In this document: in pieces, positions 11,501 to 22,200 of the stretch | Layout: every line of letters begins with the position of its first letter | Position numbering within the stretch: position 1 is the first letter of the stretch | NCBI GenBank assembly: GCA_036571765.1 | Contig: BROE01000025.1 | Coordinates: 7,257,201 to 7,321,200, forward strand | Direction: 5' to 3' | From: Plecoglossus altivelis | Taxonomy: Eukaryota; Chordata; Actinopteri; Osmeriformes; Plecoglossidae | Length of the DNA stretch: 64,000 nt | The notes under the pieces: model-generated | What the model was told of the DNA's origin: nothing | Database searches by the model: none | Seen by the model: the letters and a program-made list of their open reading frames with translations, nothing else | Position numbers and translations under genes: made by a program

Positions 11501-13758
11501 GTGAAAGCTGAAACAGAGCTTCAGTTTGGAGGGAGAAACGTAAGGAGTAACAAGGAAGTCTGATTTGAATTTTGTTGTGTTTTTCCCAGGTCCTGTCTTG
11601 GCCTGCCCCAGACCCAAACCCAATGCCAGCATCCAAACCCAACTCAGACAAAAAGGGGGCCAAAGAGGTGAGAAAACTCAATCATGTGTTGCTCTTGTAT
11701 ATTTCATTCTAAATGTATTATGTGCAAAAAAAAAATAAAAAAAAGCAAAAATTGTTTTTACATAAAGTTTCCAAAAGATTGTTACAAATAAAGACGTTTA
11801 TTTGGGGGGAAAGTGTGACAGATACATGTGTATGTTTCATCTGCAGTGTGCAGCTCCTGCAAGCAAAACCAGCTCCAGTCAAAAATCTAAAGACAAGAAA
11901 AAGAAGGAGTTGACGGTGGACATGGTGCAGGATCCTCCAATCAGGAGGACTCTGGGTACGGTCCACGTGCCCCTCCAGGACCTGGCCTCTGGGGGTCACA
12001 GGGTCAAGGTCCTGTGCGACCTGGGGGTGCAACACACGGAGCAGGACCCCAGGACCGCAGCTTCCAGAGAGAAGGTAGAGCTGCTCTCCTGCAGAGCACT
12101 TGTGAAACCACGATGTCACTTCCTGTTTTAGGTAGTCAGGTAGTTTAGGTAGAGTCTACCTAAACTACCTGACTGTACCTGGTAGACTCTTTATTTACTC
12201 GATGAAATGTTGAGCTGGGATGAGATTCAGGTTTATTTGGATGAACAGGATTAGTTTAGACCGCGTGAGAGCTATCGAGAGGAGGTAGGCTTGCTATCGA
12301 GAGGAGGTAGGCTTGCTATCGAGCGGAGGTAGGCTTGCTATCGAGAGGAGGTAGGCTTGCTATCGAGAGGAGGTAGGCTTGCTATCGAGAGAAGGTAGGC
12401 TTGCTATCGAGAGGAGGTAGGCTTGCTATCGAGAGGAGGTAGGCTTGCTATCGAGAGGAGGTAGGCTTGCTATCGAGCGGAGGTAGGCTTGCTATCTAAA
12501 GGAGGTAGGCTTGCTATCGAGAGGAGGTAGGCTTGCTATCGAGAGAAGGTAGGCTTGCTATCGAGAGGAGGTAGGCTTGCTATCGAGAGGAGGTAGGCTT
12601 GCTATCCAGCGGAGGTAGGCTTGCTATCCAGAGGAGGTAGGCTTGCTATCGAGAGGAGGTAGGCTTGCTATCGAGAGGAGGTAGGCTTGCTATCCAGAGG
12701 AGGTAGGCTTGCTATCCAGCGGAGGTAGGCTTGCTATCCAGAGGAGGTAGGCTTGCTATCCAGAGGAGGTAGGCTTGCTATCCAGAGGAGGTAGGCTTGC
12801 TATCCAGAGGAGGTAGGCTTGCTATCCAGAGGAGGTAGGCTTGCTATCCAGAGGAGGTAGGCTTGCTATTCCCCACTAAGAGACGAGAGTAGCTTATCGC
12901 TATCCCCCCCCCCAGCCGGAAGGCAGGCCTGCTATCCTCTCAGAGAGGTAGGCTCGCCTATCGAAGGAGGTAGGCTTGCTCTGCCGAGAGGAGTAGTCTT
13001 CGCTACGTCTCCACGCGGAGTAGCCTTCTAATTCTCAGAGAGGTAGGCTTGCTATCTCCGAGAGGCTCAGGTAGGCTTGCTATCGAAGAGGAGGTAAGCT
13101 TCCCATCCAGTAGGAGGTAGGCTTTGCTATCCCGAGCAGGAGGTAGGCTTTGCTATCTCAGCGGAGTAGGCCTTGCTATCGACGAGAGGTAGGCCTCTCT
13201 CTGCTATCCAGCGGAGGTAGGCTTGCTATCGAGAGGAGGTAGGCTTGCTATCCAGCGGAGGTAGGCTTGCTATCGAGAGGAGGTAGGCTTGCTATCGAGA
13301 GGAGGTAGGCTTGCTGTACTTTTACAAATGAACCTGAAAAGGTGAAGCTTCAGTATTTACGGCCCGTAGCACCAGAACATGACGCGGTGCCGTGCGCTTC
13401 TCTCCAGGAGTCGGGTAAGAAAACCAAAGATGAGAAGAAGAAGGAGGAGAAGAAAGGAAAACCTGCTGAGCAGAAGCCCGCTGCAGCCCCTAAAGGTCAG
13501 AGGTCAGATCTAACAATTCTCAGTGGCGTTGATCGTACGTGAGGCTAGCTACTAAAGCATCGTAACGGCTGTCCGGTAGGTAAGGGGAAAGGACGTAAGG
13601 AGAGCGAGATGGACGTGCACACAGAGGACGCCGTTTCCAGCCAGCCTGAGCCGATGTGTGTGGAGTTCACGGTGCAGCTGGAGAAATGGCTGTCTGCTTC
13701 AGATGCACACCAGTCACAATACAACCTCATCCACACGGGTGGAAACCAGACTAACTAA
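8546..13758 (+). CDS. lrrc43: Leucine-rich repeat-containing protein 43
   Basis: Complete 12-exon gene, 616 residues (human about 656): 8546-8632, 8860-9117, 9342-9452, 9758-9897, 10084-10322, 10583-10752, 11057-11189, 11361-11500, 11590-11667, 11847-12074, 13408-13495 and 13580-13758 (TAA). The start has a good Kozak context and gives MATVTLSSVLDKQLRGLCLK, followed by FPCG as in the human protein. Leucine-rich repeats run from about residue 120 to 260 (LRELVLSANRISHLP, LQHLGLGANQLG, LRTLVLQGNPF). A conserved VVMVTVGKMRGV block and a Lys-rich region (KDKKKKE and KKTKDEKKKEEKKG) follow. Known as a cilium-associated gene; exact role unclear to me. The X-box upstream and AATAAA at 13779 fit one transcription unit. 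The CAG|CAG acceptor at 11054/11057 may be used either way. Confidence 0.93.
10915..11052. repeat. 49-base tandem repeat, about three copies, lrrc43 intron
   Basis: Unit includes CCTTGAGGTCATGTGATAG and GACAGGTGTTTGTGTTGGG. The array runs up to the acceptor of the exon at 11057. Confidence 0.85.
12134..12174. repeat. Perfect 41-base palindrome (20-1-20)
   Basis: AGTCAGGTAGTTTAGGTAGA is followed by one G and then its exact reverse complement. It lies in the lrrc43 intron, about 60 bases after the exon ending at 12074 and about 100 bases before the large minisatellite. Confidence 0.9.
12271..13315. repeat. 22-base minisatellite in lrrc43 intron
   Basis: About 45 copies of a unit with core GGAGGTAGGCTTGCTATC followed by GAGA, CAGC or CAGA variants. 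Copies are near-perfect at 12271-12865 and 13205-13315. In between (about 12870-13200) units have irregular insertions and deletions, which looks like sequencing or assembly noise rather than natural decay. Confidence 0.95.
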
Positions 13759-13778
13759 AAAAAAAAACAGGTGGGGCG

Positions 13779-14713
13779 AAATAAACAAACAGTCTTTGAA
13801 ATTACTCGTAAATTTCATTTATTGTTTTATTTTTTAGATACAGTATTCAACATTCAAAACCGATAAGCGTCGTATCGTCTTACAAATGACCATTTAAACC
13901 AAGTTTCAGGAAAAGGCTTTTGATAACGAACCGAGGATTTGAGGATTAAAGTGTGTGCAGTGCTTTAGCGGCCTTCAACTTCCTCCTCATCCCGGTTACC
14001 CACAATGCCTTGCGGAGCTCTGAGGGTTCCTGGTTCTAGAATCTTCTGCTCCAATCAGAGGCCAGCAGAGTCCTCCATGCATTTAGTTTTTCCACCACAC
14101 AATTATCACACTGACACTGACAAGGCAACCGTTTAAAAAGTTTTTTTTTTTTCGAAGCGTAAAAAAATAAACTATGATAACCCATCTTTTGCACAAACTC
14201 ATGAAACCGTCACGAACCGTGGATTTCTTTTACAAAAGTATTTTACAAGCCCAGAAGAAAAACCTTTTTTTTATTATTATTATTAGCAATCTGTATAAAT
14301 TCTCACCCTTATAGTGTATTTGAAGATATTCCAAGTCAACCAACTGTTGATGACCCCAGTCCCTTCGGGGGTGTTAGGCAAAGGTTTCCAACCCTGTTTC
14401 TTTAAAGAGACACCAGCATGTACGGCTTCCCTTCCTACCTAATTTAGCTTATTAACCAGCTAAATATTGCAAATAATTTAAGAGGGTTACAGTGGAACCC
14501 AACAGGATAGACAGCCCAGGAAAAACGCCGGACACCGCTGGTTTAAGGGCTTAGGCAAGAAAGTCAGACACACACACACAGACACACACACAGACTGACA
14601 GACAGACACACACAGACACGTACAGTGTAGCAAAGAAACCCCACAAGCACCTCAAAGTTTGAGAAATGTGCAAAAGGAGCAATAGTGTGAAAGATGGCGT
14701 GCGCTGGAAGGCC
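13779..14713. other. Convergent 3' ends of lrrc43 and clip1 (clip1 3'UTR)
   Basis: The lrrc43 AATAAA (13779-13784) and a minus-strand AATAAA for clip1 (plus-strand TTTATT near 13817-13832) lie within about 50 bases, so the two transcripts end almost on top of each other. Most of the interval is then clip1 3'UTR of roughly 0.9 kb. Confidence 0.6.
14378..14545. mobile_element. Possible degenerate MITE in clip1 3'UTR
   Basis: Imperfect inverted arms: CCAACCCTGTTTCTTTAAA and ACACCAGC on the left, GACACCGCTGGTTTAAGG on the right. Weak evidence. Confidence 0.3.
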
Positions 14714-16243
14714 TCAGAAGGTCTGGTCGTCGTTGCAGGAGTCCGTGAAGTGACCGAACACCTCGCAGATGTCGCAGTAGGGTCTCTCCTCGCCCTTGCT
14801 GCCGTGGTAGGTGGTGTGAGGCGGGGAGTCAGGCGTCTGCATCTGGGTGGGACAGTCCTCGGTGTCGTGGAGATCGAAGCAGTCGCAGATGTCGCAGAAC
14901 AGCCGAGGGGGAGGTTTCTTCTTGGGGTGGTCGTCGTGGGAACTGCGACAACAGGAAGTGTGTGTGTGGGGGGGGGGAGGAACAAAACAAAACATGACCA
15001 TGGTGTGAGAGGGACGTGGAGCATGTAGACCAGCAGTGTCAAACTCAGGTCCTCGAGGGCCGCTGTCCTGAAGATTTTCAATGTCTAATGATGTGTCGTT
15101 ATCAAGCTCTGTGGAAGCCTGATAACGACACATCATTAGAATCAGGAGTGCTGGAGCAGGGAAACATCGAAAACCTTCAGGACAGCGGCTCTCGAGGACC
15201 TGAGTTTGACACCCCTGATGTAGACGGAAGGTAAAGCAGTTCCAAAACCACAGACAAGACAGCATGCTGGGAGGTTTTGGTCGTTAGTTAAAGGTGTTCC
15301 TTCTCACTTTTCGTGGTTGTCCAGCTCGCTTGCATTGTTCCCATTCAGAGCCGCTTCGGCCATCTTCTCCAGTTTGCTCTTCAACTCCTCGTTCTTCCTC
15401 TTCAGGTCCACGATGACCGAGTTCAGGAACTCAATCTGCTTGAGAGATTCACATTATCACCAGAACTGTCACGGGCGAGCGGTACCTAAAATGACTCTGT
15501 GTTCTAGATCACAAGCTGTTAGTATTCACCATGCTCCCGTGAGATGGACAGACAACAAACAAACGATAATCCTAAACAACGTGCAACGACAATTAGAGGA
15601 TCGTGTGCCAAACTACAATACTCCCAGTGAGACAGAGTACATCAACATAGTGAGAACAACTAAAGCCTTTTAACCTTCTACCAGTGAGTCCTAAAACCAT
15701 TTGTGAAAGGGTCAGCATAGCTAGTGAGTGCAACGGATCCCTAGAAGTCTGTTAGAGGAGGGAAAGTGTGCATGTGTGTTCTTGAACCCCCCCCCCAGCT
15801 ACAAACACACAAGAGACATTGGTTCCCATCTTAACGACCGCTAACATGGACTCACAAACTCTACTACACAACGTGAGGAACGACACAGGGTTGACAGACA
15901 GACAGACAGACAGACAGCTTAACATGCATAAGTGCATAAGTGAAGCCGATGAAAACAGTAACAAACCGCTGCCTGATTGTGCGGTAGCATTGCCAACATC
16001 AGGGACGGGTAGAGGAGGAGGTGAGGAAGAAGAAGAGGAGGAGAGAGGAGGAGGAGGAGAGAGAGAAGACAAAACAATAATATTAGAAAGAACAACTTAA
16101 TGCCAGAGAACAAAACTCATGTCATCATTGGCATTTGATTAGCACAAGGGGGAAACATAAGCAAGCATTACAGAGATGAAACACCAAGAGCCTGCAGACA
16201 AACCAGTACCAGGACAGTGAATTCAATAAGCAGACTCAGTAAC

Positions 16244-16278
<35 letters not shown>

Positions 16279-19200
16279 TAATAATGGAGTAACATTGGAG
16301 GCCAAATGATTCGTGATTTGATTATATTATATTTGTCTGAGGTTCTACAGTGATTTCTATGTATTCTTGGCAGGTACAGACATCCATAACTTGAGTAATA
16401 CAAGTTAAAGGAGACAGAACTTTATGCAAATCAACATGAACATCATAAAAAACTCTATACACAAACAAACCCCAATGCAATAATATCCCATTTCAGATAT
16501 TTCAGCACAGCCTGAATGGATATTTCTGTGTTTTTCAATACCTGGCCTTCTGCGATCTCCTCGTCCTTCTCTAACTGGTCCACAGAAGCATCACCTGAAA
16601 CAACAGACATGATCTGGTGTTACCTGAAGACTACCTCCTTACAGACATGATCTGGTGTTACCTGAAGACTACCTCCTTACAGACACGATCTGGTGTTACC
16701 TGAAGACTAACTCCTTACAGACATGATCTGGTGTTACCTGTGTTACCTGAAGACTACCTCCTTACAGACATGATCTGGTGTTACCTGAAGACTACCTCCT
16801 TACAGACATGATCTGGTGTTACCTGAAGTCTACCTCCTTACAGACACGATCTGGTGTTACCTGTGTTACCTGAAGACTAACTCCTTACAGACACGATCTG
16901 GTGTTACCTGTGTTACCTGAAGACTACCTCCTTACAGACACGATCTGGTGTTACCTGAAGACTACCTCCTTACCGACATGATCTGGTGTTACCTGAAGAC
17001 TACCTCCTTACAGACATGATCTGGTGTTACCTGAAGACCTGCTGGAGTCCTGGGCCCCTGACTGGCTCTTCTCCAGGTTGTGGATGCGCTCCTGCAGGCG
17101 AACCTTGTCCTTCTCCAGAGTCTGCACAGCAGCCTGCAGGGTCTTGGCTGTGCTGCTCTCGCCCCGCAAGGTGAGGAGCTTCACAAGAAAGGAGAGAAAA
17201 CACGTTGGATGGTATTACTATCATCATCTTTTAAACCAGGGGTGTTGAACTCCGGTCCTCGAGGGCCGCCGTCCTGAAGGTTGTCTAATGATGGGTTGTT
17301 ATCAAGCTCTGTGAAAGCCTGATAACAACCCTTCATTAGAGTCAGATGTGCTGGAGCAGGGAAACATTGAAAACCTTCAGGATGGCGGCCCTCAAGGATC
17401 GGAGTTCGAGACCTCTGGTTTAAACAACCCCCCCCCCCCCCAAAAAAAGACTGTGCTTCTTGTTCTCACCTCAGCCATGAGGTTTTCCAGGTCCTTGTCC
17501 TTCTGAGAGATCAAGGCACTGCTTTTAGTAAAGGCCTGCTGAGCACTGGCTTTCTCCTTATCCAGTTCTTTCTTCAAGGCATTTTCACTGTCATGACAAA
17601 CACACACATTCTATGAATACACCTACCAATCCGGGCAGTGATAAGAGGAAATTGGATTTGATAGTCTGATAGTCTGATGATGTGTTCCAGTCTGATTCTG
17701 ATAATGTGTTCCAGTAGTACTACTACCATCTATAGTGATCTACACGTGTTGGGGGGTTTTGGTGAACAGAAACAGAATGGGTTTTTGGATTGACAGAAAG
17801 CTTTAAGAGGTTTGATGGATTTTTAAATGAATTTAAGTTGATACTATCAGACTCTAACGATGAGATATGACCAAGCATAAGATGCCACAGTAGGTTCAAG
17901 TAGAATGAAAATATAAATGTTGCCACACGACTTATCAGGATAAGCACAGCTCTCTGGGAACTGTAGTTTTTTGTGTTGTTTTTAAACCTCTCGACAGAAA
18001 AATGAAAATGTAATGAATTTAAATCAACCAGAAAGCCATTGGGTTAAAGAGAATCAGATGGTGAGTAAGAACGACATGATGTGCATTATAACATTACAAA
18101 CTATGGAATACCTGAAGGCATTATTGGGCAAGCTTTACAAGACAAAGACAAAAGAAGACTCCATTAAAACGTACCGAAGAGAAAACCTGACAAGTCATGC
18201 TGACGACAGGTGAATAAGAAGGCTCTATAAAATCCCAATCACAGATCGAGTCAATTGATAAAAAACCCCAAAACAAATTCAGTTCCTTTAGTTTTTTTTT
18301 TTTTTTAAAGTTTGAAATATCAGCTGAACATCCATTCATCATAAACATCTCACCTCTGTTTCAGCCCCTGCAACTGTTTCTTGAGCTTTGAGTTGTCAGC
18401 CTCCAACTGTAACAGGGGGGAAGAAAAAAAGGTTTACATTCGAATGCTTGGCGGTTTTCCCCAGAGGTACTGTGGCTGCTCTGAGGCAGTCCTGCTGTAG
18501 CTGCTCTGAGGCAGTCCTGCTGTAGCTGCTCTGAGGCAGTCCTGCTGTAGCTGCTCTGAGGCAGTCCTGCTGTGCTTGTGTTGTACCTTCTGCTGTTCGC
18601 TGCCAGTCTCCATGCTACTTCCAAGCTGCTTGCTCAGACTGCTGTTCTCCACCTGCACCGTCTCCAAGCAACGGGACTTCTCGGACAACGCCTGCTTCAA
18701 ACTCTCACTTTAAAAACACACAAACCAACAGATGTGTGACGATGCGCGTCAGAGGAAGTCTGTCTGTTGAGGCGACGCGTTGGGTCGGGAAGGCCTCGTT
18801 TGGTGGGTCGTTTTTACAGTCGAAGATGGCGTCGGTCAATGACCAGATTAACCTCTCGATCATACGTCCAATGTTTATTTGATGTCTTTAAACAGGGTTG
18901 AAGATGAGTACTGTGAATGTAACCCTGTTTATGCTTCTAGTAGATGCTTTGTTTGAGCGTGACAAGTAAAGCTGTGATCATGTTTGATAACAGTGGATTG
19001 GAGCAGAGTAAAACTGGTGACTGCGGTCAAAAGAAAGAGCAGTGCAGTTCTCATGTGGAACATTATCGTGTGAAAGTACCCACGCATGAACAAGCCTCGA
19101 GAACGTCCAGTGAATCACTCAGAATGTCAAGCTCAATGAAAACAAGGTTGCGAACATGACATTTATAACAACATTTAAAAAAAGTTTAATTTAAAAGTGA

Positions 19201-22200
19201 AGAGTTAATATCCGAAAGCTCTGTGGGCCGGCTGCACTGAGCTGTTCCGTTAGGTTCTTGGTTGGGTACTGCGATAGCTCTGTCTCTGCCCTAACCCTCC
19301 ACCTCGCCTGATGTGGTGACCTAGCCAGGACCTGCCATGTAAATATGATTCATCTGAAACAACTTCACAAAACACACTCTCTCTATGTCTCTATGTCTCT
19401 CTATGTCTCTCTATGTCTCTATGTCTCTCACTCACACAGAAGAGGATACTTACATTTCCTGGCACAAGGTGCTGATTCTCTGGTTGTCTGATATGAGTTT
19501 CTCCTTAGACAGCTTGAGCTCGTCCTGATATTTAGCATTCTGCTCCTTCAAGGACTCCACCTGAACCATCGCACATTCAAAAACAAATATGGATCTGTTT
19601 TATTTGCGCAAATACATGATTCCAGGTTCCATTGTATCTTCGTACTACTCAAATAATCCCTCAGATTCCTAACATCCTCGAACACGCTCCTTCACAGCGA
19701 AAGTCTTGCATCCCAGATGCATTTTCAGAGACTACTCCCTCCTCCCCACCTGAGGAGGTGGAGCTTCTTGTCTTACCTGAGTCTGAATCTCCTGCTTGGC
19801 AGTCTTGAACTCCTCCGCTTGGGTCTGTGCCTTGCTCTTCTCCTGCTGGAGACGGTTCTTCTCCTGGGTCAGCAGCTCCAGGGTGTCTGCTGTCTGCCCG
19901 CTAGCCTGTGTGTGGTTGGGGGAAGGATACACTTGGAAATGAACCACTAATAATTGAGTTCCAAGGACACTAGTTCCAAGGATTGTCTGAGGTGAAATAC
20001 TCATGAAATGTGCAGATCTTCTGATTAAAATCTCATCTAAACCCAATTTACTCATCTTGATAAAACGTATTGGGTGTCAATTTCATGCAGAATTAAATGA
20101 CATGCTTTGCATTTCAGTCGTGCAAATCATTCCAGATTGTTATTTCAGCACATTCCAGTTTTGGACTACTACTACAGTGTGTTCGAAATCACAGTTTCAA
20201 TTCAGAAGCATATCTGCACAGCCCATTTCTCTTTCTACAACTAATTACTAGTCAATTAACTGTTGGAAGCACCTAAGTAGTGAATCTAAATTCATGTAAA
20301 AAAAAAAATTAAAAACGAAAAAATCTATGAACTGCAGCCAGTGGAATAAGAACGGATTGACATTGATGCACCTATCCATGCTTGACATACTTCAGTCAAG
20401 GTTTACACCCTTTTTGTTTTAAACGCCCCCCCCCACCCCACCCATCTTCACCACGTTCTTAATCCACAGAAAACTAAGTAACATCTCTTTGCAAGGAACT
20501 AGAAGCAAGGCAGCAGTTAATGATGAAAGGATGAATATTAGAAACGTGAAAGAAATTAAGAGCATGCAAGTGGCAGTGCAGATAAGGATTCTACTGTGAA
20601 GGTTAGTTTTGGAAGGATTTTTTTAGCAGTGGGATACCTCAAGCTGTTTGGAAAGAGCATTTCTGAGTTGGGCTTCAAGCTGGCTTGTTTTTTGTGCACC
20701 GTCATCCCTCTCCTTGTGCAAACCATCCAGCTGGCGTCGCAAATCCTCCAGGCTAACAGAGGCCTCTTCGTTTGCCCTGACGGCAGACGAGGCCTCCAGC
20801 TTCGCAGCCTCGCACTGGGCCTCCATCAGTCCCCTCTCGGTGCGAAGGACCTGAGAGCTCGTCTCAAGCTCTGCCCGGGCAGCCTCCAGCTTCTTCACCT
20901 CTTCCAGAAGTCTTTGGCGTTCCCCGATCCCACTCTCTTGGCTGCTGTGGAGAGCTGAAATGTCCTGCTCTAGCTGGGCCTGTGCTGCTATTAGATCCTG
21001 TTTCTCCTGGACCAATGAGGACGCCTTTCTCTCGATCTCCTCCAGTTTGGTCGTTAACTGTTGTCTCTCTTTTGTCATATCGCTTCTTTCCTGGTCTTTT
21101 TGCACAAGTTGTTCTTTTAAGGCTTCGATTTCTCCAGTCAACGCTTTAGTTTCTTCCAGATGAGCCTTCTTAAGGTTGGCCGATTTCTCGTCGACAGTTT
21201 TGTCTTTGCTGAGAGATTGCTCAGTGAGATCCTGATATTTGGTTTTGGTTTGCGCCAACTCCTTTTCAACGCTCTCCTTTTCGGAGCAAAGCTTTTGGGA
21301 ACGAGTTTGCAAATCAGACTTCTCGCGTTTCAAGGACGTTACCTCAGCTTCGATGACTTCCATCTTTTGTTTGACTTCCTCCAGCATCGCGGCGAGGTTG
21401 GATTTGGCTAATGTCAGTTCTGCGTTGGCCTTGGAAGAGCTGTTCAACTGATCCTTCATGTTACGCACGTCGATGGCTAATTTGTCTCTCTCCTCAGCTA
21501 AAGTAGCCTTTTCTGACACCTCTTTAGTGTGCTTCTCCCCCAACTCTTTTTTCTCGAGGACCAAACGTTGGTTCTGCTGCGTAAGGTCCTGCAGTTTGTC
21601 CTGCATCTGAGATTTCTCTTGCTCCAGCGCTTCCTTTTCAGAGCAGTAATTGGACATCTGCGCTTGCAAATCAGACTTCTCCCTCTTCAGAGACGTCCTC
21701 TCGGACTCAAGCCCCTCCCTCTTCTGTTTGACTTCCTCCAGCACGGCGGCGAGGTTGGATTTGGCTTGCGTGAGATCGGCGTTGGCCTTGGAGGTGCTGT
21801 CCAGCTGATCCTTCATGTTCCGCATCTCGCTGGCCAGTTTGTCTCTCTCGACGGCTAGACACTCTTTTTCAGAAACTTCCTTCGCGTGCTTCTCCTCAAG
21901 CTCCTCCTTCTCCTGAAGCAAACGCTGGGTTTCTGTCCTTTGTTGCTCTAACGTGGATTCCACTAACATCTTCTCTTTCCGTACAGAATGGAGAGACTTT
22001 GTGGTCTCTTCATTCTGGAGGCTAAGAGCTTGCTTCTCCTGCGCAGACGACAGCAACACCTCTTCGACCTTCCCCTTAGAGGTGGCTAGTTCCTCCACAG
22101 CCAATCGTATCTTTTCTTTCAGCTCTTCTACATCCTTGAGAAGCTCCTCCTTCTCAGAACAGACTTTTCTCTGATTGGCCAGCAGGGCCTCTTTTTCCTG

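Noticed and set aside
17034..17040. Donor CAG|GTCTTC for the clip1 exon near 17031
   Set aside because: It would create a stop at the next join. TCTTCAG|GTAACA keeps the frame.
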